NCBI RefSeq assembly: GCF_005239225.2 | Contig: NC_133301.1 | Location: 3,063,157-3,127,156 of the forward strand | Source of the DNA: Populus alba | Lineage: Eukaryota; Streptophyta; Magnoliopsida; Malpighiales; Salicaceae | Direction: 5' to 3' | Length of the DNA stretch: 64,000 nt | Shown: positions 58,914 to 64,000 of the stretch, piece after piece | How positions within the stretch are numbered: position 1 is the stretch's first letter | Layout: each line of letters begins with the position of its first letter | Position numbers and translations under genes: made by a program | Notes under the pieces: generated by a model | Seen by the model: only the letters and a program-made list of their open reading frames with translations | The model's database searches: none | What the model was told of the DNA's origin: nothing

Positions 58914-59695
58914 AAAACACACATATTTGTTTGCTGGAAAGTAATTTTTTTTTTGGAAAGTAAATTCCAGAAAAGTGAATTATTTTTCGATGTTTGATAA
59001 TATAATGAAAATAAGTTGGAAAATATTTTCCAGTGTTTGGTTATGTCATGAAAAATGGCTGGAAAATAACTTATTGATATTATATTTTTCTTCAAGTGTA
59101 TTAAAATAATGAGGAATAAATCTTACAAATTAAAAGGTTGAATGAGAATGAAATTGAAAACAAATATAATTTCATAAATTATCTCAAATAAAAAAATAAT
59201 AATTAAAATAATAGAGATCAAATCTAAAAAATAAAAAAAAATGAAAGATGAAGAAATTAAAATAATAATAATAATCATTTTATAAATTATTTCAAATAAA
59301 ATAAGTAATAATCAAAAGAATGAGGGTCAAATTTAGTAGATAAAAAATTACAATTAAAAAATGATAAGGGAAAAGCAAATAACAATTATAAAAATGAGGA
59401 CCAAAATTAATATAAAAATTAAATTCTAAGGGATGAAATTGAAAAAAAATATTCAAAATAAAATATATATAACAATCAAAAGTTTGAGGATCAAATTTGA
59501 TATAATTAGCAAATAATATAACATTTCTAAATTTTTCACAACTTTCAGAAAATATTTTCCGTCCAAAATAAAAAGAAAATACTTTTCTTAAAAACCAAGC
59601 CAAATTTTTCTTTTATCAACTTTTCTAATGACAAACAAACATAAAAATGTTTGGAAAGTGATTTTCTGAAAACCACTTCCCGAGAAACAAACGCC
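58914..59695. mobile_element. MITE, GGAAAGT-rich family, copy 2
   Basis: Shares TTTGTTTGCTGGAAAGTAA at the left, the sequence AGTGTTTGGTTATGTCATG near the left end, the inner block AATGAGGAATAAATCTTACA, and a right end GAGAAACAAACGCC with copy 1. It lacks the 21-bp minisatellite. It lies in the same orientation as copy 1, about 240 bases away. Confidence 0.7.
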
Positions 59696-61260
59696 TTCTA
59701 ACTCTTTCTTTTCTTTTTTTTCACCTAAAAATATCTTAAAATACACTCTAGAAGCCTTCAAAACTCGCAGCCACATAACAAACTTTAATCTCTCTAAAAA
59801 AATAATTGAATCAAAAAGAAATTTAATGACCCCAACCTACTTTTTCAACATTGTGAGAGGAAAACATAAATCACCTCCAATAAATCCATTTGAAAATTTC
59901 AATCCATTGACACAGATCACTCTTTTTAATGACTAAAATGTCAACAACCATTAACTTTCTCAATGCTCAGCATGTTTAGTGACATTCTCTCTAATATCTC
60001 AATTTTTAAGGATTAAAGTGTCAAAAAAATAAAAAATTTGATCGAAATTTGAAATGTTAACATTCCAAGGACCAACAAAAAAATAAATTAAAAAGTATAA
60101 AAGGCAAATTGAAATTTTCTATGCTAATATAGAAATGGAGTTTGTTTTTTTTTTATTTATTTATTAAATTTGAAATGTATTTTTTTAATTTCTATTTTTA
60201 ATAACCAATGAATTTTTATTTTATACAATCAGTCTTCAATTCATCATTAAAATATCCTAACATATTTTATTTTGAGTGCATAAAAAAATATAAATTAAAG
60301 ACATTTTAACTCCTAAAATCACGATTATTTAACTTGAAAGGATGAAACAATAATTAAAAAATTTTAATGATAAAAAAAAAAAAACATATGCACATATGAA
60401 CAATGCACGCCCTATAATTTTTAACAGCCAATAAATTTTTATTTATAAAATTGGTTACTCATCATTAAAATATCCTTAAATAAATTTTTAGAATGAACCA
60501 ACGATTAAAAAAATTGGATGGCCAAAACTATATATATATATATATAACAGCTCACATCCCATAATTTTTAGTATATTTGTTAGTGTTAATTAAGTTAGTT
60601 CATATATCACCTTTTCATTATCAAAAAAATTAATATATTACTTTTCGATTATTATTTTTTAATTTAATACTTGTCTCATTTTTAATGAATCAAGGTATTG
60701 GAGTAAATTAAAGAAATAAAAAACAGTTGTTTTGAAGCATCCTTTACTACTAAAAAATAGATTTTATCAGGCATAAGAAACATTTTTGAGACTTTTGGTA
60801 ACATATTTTTTAAAGGATTAATAAAAATTATAAATAATAAAATATATTTGATAGATTATTAATTATTAAATATTAAATATTTATTGATGTAAATTTTTTC
60901 TTAAACAAACAATCCTAAAATCTCATCTAGAATTTCTTTTCAATTTTATAGCAAGATAAAATTCAATTTAAGTTTTTTTTTTATTATTATTAACTATTGA
61001 CCACTAATATTAATAATTTTAATTAAGTCGATCGAAATACAAACAACTCATGTTTTTGAATGAGTTTAAATCATGTCAGCTCCCTTTATTTTTTTTTAAA
61101 TTCATCTAAAATAGATTTAACTAGATCTTAAATCCACCTAGCAGACTAATTTAAATTTCATAAAGTATAATATATTGATTGTATTTGTAGGGGAAAACAG
61201 ATATAGAAAAAAAGAAAAAAAAAAAAGAGATTAAACCAATTGTGACTGAAGATAACAGAA
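59696..61260. other. AT-rich intergenic DNA, no gene seen
   Basis: The first 400 bases resemble the dispersed repeat at 32480-32920. The rest is A/T-rich with a TA run near 60532-60545. No gene or RNA gene was supported. Confidence 0.4.
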
Positions 61261-61262
61261 TA

Positions 61263-61363
61263 AGCCCAACGCTTAGATGAAATCCGAAACGTAGGCCCAT
61301 ATTACTTCAAAACCGGCCCAGACAAGTCTTCTTAAGAAAACCCTAAGTCTTCACTATATAAAT
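61263..61363 (+). promoter_or_regulatory. RPL37 promoter: site II motifs, telo-box, TATA box
   Basis: AGCCCA at 61263-61268 and GGCCCA at 61294-61299 and 61315-61320 are site II-type elements (TCP-binding class). AAACCCTAA at 61338-61346 is a telo-box. TATATAAAT is at 61355-61363. Site II plus telo-box is the common signature of plant ribosomal protein promoters. The transcript would begin in the pyrimidine-rich TTCCTTCCTCTGCC region. Confidence 0.75.
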
Positions 61364-61431
61364 TCCTTCCTCTGCCGTCAGCTTAAACTTTCCTCCCCAG
61401 TGATAGGGTTTTTGCAGCCGAAGAAGAAGAA

Positions 61432-62213
<782 letters not shown>

Positions 62214-64000
62214 GTGTTAGAAGGGCGAAAGCGTGTTTTATTTCAATGTTTTTGAATTTGCAAACAAGAAGTTTTGAATTGTTGTTCCTTGTTAGACACT
62301 GGGAATTGTTTTCAACAATGGAGAGTTACAAATGTTTATCCTTCTGTTATGGTAATGAATGGTGATCACCTTTTATTTGTGTGCCACGCTCGTCTAATAT
62401 CCAACTTTCTTACGCCACGTGCCATCCAATAAAAATGGTTGCAATTAGGTTGTTCCTTGAACATGCATTTACATGGGGATTGGGGGTGGGTGTTTCTAAG
62501 ATGATGAACTGTGATTGTCACAGTGCAGGCTTCTTAAACATCATGGTATCTTAGCTAAACGGGTCTTTGATTGAGATGTATGGTAAAAATGGCAGAGCTG
62601 GAACTAGCTGGCCTTATTTTTACGTTCTGGTATTGATAAATTTTATTGTTATGGAATGCGTTCTTGAGCGATGCTCTATTCAAGGTCAGGCTTCAGTCTG
62701 CTTTCAGGTTATCATATCAGTTGAGCAATGTAAGCCTGACTACGTCTGTTGTGGTCAGGAGCTTGGAGTCTCACTTCTATGTGTGCATTGTCTCACAGCT
62801 CCTCTTCCATTGCATGATTTCTGTTTTATATTGGAGACCTGTTAAGCAGAGAGTGGCCATGTTCAGAAAACAAGGGAAAAGAAACAGATTTCGGTGAATC
62901 TGATAGATCTTCGCCATCTTCTGATTTATCCCTGCCATAAGGTGGTGGTGTGATTGATTTAAGTTGGATAGCGTTTATAATCAATCAACTGGCAACTTTT
63001 GTTGTATCAACCCGTTTGGCTATATGAACATGGGAAATCAATTCTGCATCCATAAGATGCAGTTTTTAGGTTTTGTTTAAAAATTTATTAAAATAATATT
63101 TTTTAATTTTTTTAAAATTTATTTCTAATATTAACACATTAATAAAAAAAATTTAAAAATTGTAGAAAATTTCATGAATAGTCAGAAAACCGCAGATCCT
63201 GCTCATCTTATCCGTTTTGGCATAAATAATGATTTGTCAATATTTTTGCAAGAACACTCAAATCCGCCATGGAAACCCAAAGAAATTTCGATAGATCATA
63301 GTATCGTATCTATTCATTTCATTCTCCAAGCCAAAATAAATTTGGAAACAGCAGTGGCACTCGATGCTTTGCAAGCATTTCAGCCAGAGTGTTAATTAAT
63401 TAATCAACTTAAACATCAAAACTCATTGAGTCCTTCAGTTAAACCAGTAGCAGAGTAAATCTGAGGCATTATAAGCAAGTAATAGGTTCTCTACTTTTGT
63501 AGCAAGCAGAACTTGCAACCACTCCAGCACAGCCCTCGTATCAATGCAGCAACGATACGATATATATTGTAAGGTGACACCGTTCAGCCTTCCATGCAAA
63601 CAACCACTCAATTTTCCATGTATTTGCCTGTCCGGCTCTTCCCATCTATATGTTCTTTCACTCTTCGTTTGAATTGGTTAGCACAGTGGAACTTGCCGGA
63701 GCACCATCGCTAACTGTTAGAGACAACAGCCAACTCAAGTCGGTTAGGGTCTCCATCCCACATATGGGGTATCAAATGCATGGAATTCAACAAAATGTAT
63801 AAAACTTGTAATCCATTCGACATATTTCGAATTTAGCAGCAAATCCTGCCACGATAAGCAATGGCAATGTTACTAGAATGGACTGTCTATGATGTAAATG
63901 GAAACTTACCAGGGGACAAGGGAAAAGCTTTTGATTCTGCATTCTTTTATCTCAGTGTTTGAGCCAGTAGTTTCGCAATTGAGCCATGTGCAGTAGCATC
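62214..64000. other. RPL37 3' region and downstream DNA, no gene recognised
   Basis: A likely 3' untranslated part extends past 62300 (AATAAAAATGG near 62430 may be a poly(A) signal). Frames at 62567-62845, 62646-62897 and 63174-63395 are open but resemble nothing I know and have no splice partners I can support. An AT-rich MITE-like piece lies at about 63065-63170. The last 500 bases are of more even composition and could be the untranslated end of a gene beyond the window. Confidence 0.35.

Noticed and set aside
62567..62897. Two overlapping ORFs downstream of RPL37
   Set aside because: They are in different frames of the same DNA, have no recognisable domain, and no splice partner could be supported.

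Overview
This is a plant nuclear genome window from a dicot. It is AT-rich, its genes have introns with GT..AG junctions, and transposable elements make up most of it. The repeat content and the gene sequences look most like Populus or another Salicaceae species. That assignment is inference from family resemblance; no search was run.

Four protein genes are readable, all by splicing exons together by eye: (1) the last four exons of a DNA polymerase theta / TEBICHI gene (421-1266, +), whose upstream part lies outside the window; (2) a BURP-domain RD22-like gene (8957-7465, -; 3 exons, 401 aa); (3) a YUCCA-type flavin monooxygenase for auxin synthesis (20272-23069, +; 4 exons, 414 aa), with possible upstream ORFs in its leader and a SINE in intron 2; (4) the cytosolic ribosomal protein gene RPL37/eL37 (61432-62213, +; 4 exons, 96 aa), with site II and telo-box promoter motifs. 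One tRNA-Phe(GAA) lies at 55053-55125 (-). These genes have unrelated roles and do not form an operon or cluster.

The rest is mobile DNA. A decayed gag retrotransposon lies at 5.1-6.5 kb. Five copies of one very small LTR element (TRIM; 78-bp LTRs wherever the terminal repeat is clean) lie at 11.4, 12.4, 13.5, 26.2 and 41.2 kb. A degenerate tandem array covers 15.5-16.85 kb. A small LTR pair lies at 17.4-18.3 kb. Three decayed CACTA (En/Spm) relics lie at about 33.6-35.7, 39.0-41.2 and 43.7-52.4 kb. The third is the most informative: it has terminal and subterminal repeats, a TNPA/Ptta-type gene on + and a TNP2 gene on - converging on it. The TNPA-type gene has been split by two later LTR insertions, one of which is a 4.16-kb solo LTR with a perfect 5-bp target duplication (CTTGA). 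MITE clusters fill 55.7-59.7 kb.

The clearest structural results are the TRIM family with an empty insertion site preserved in a neighbouring duplicate, the nested CACTA/solo-LTR stack, and two copies of one SINE family, one of them inside the YUCCA gene. I found no CRISPR array, operon or defence system, and no wholly new protein system.
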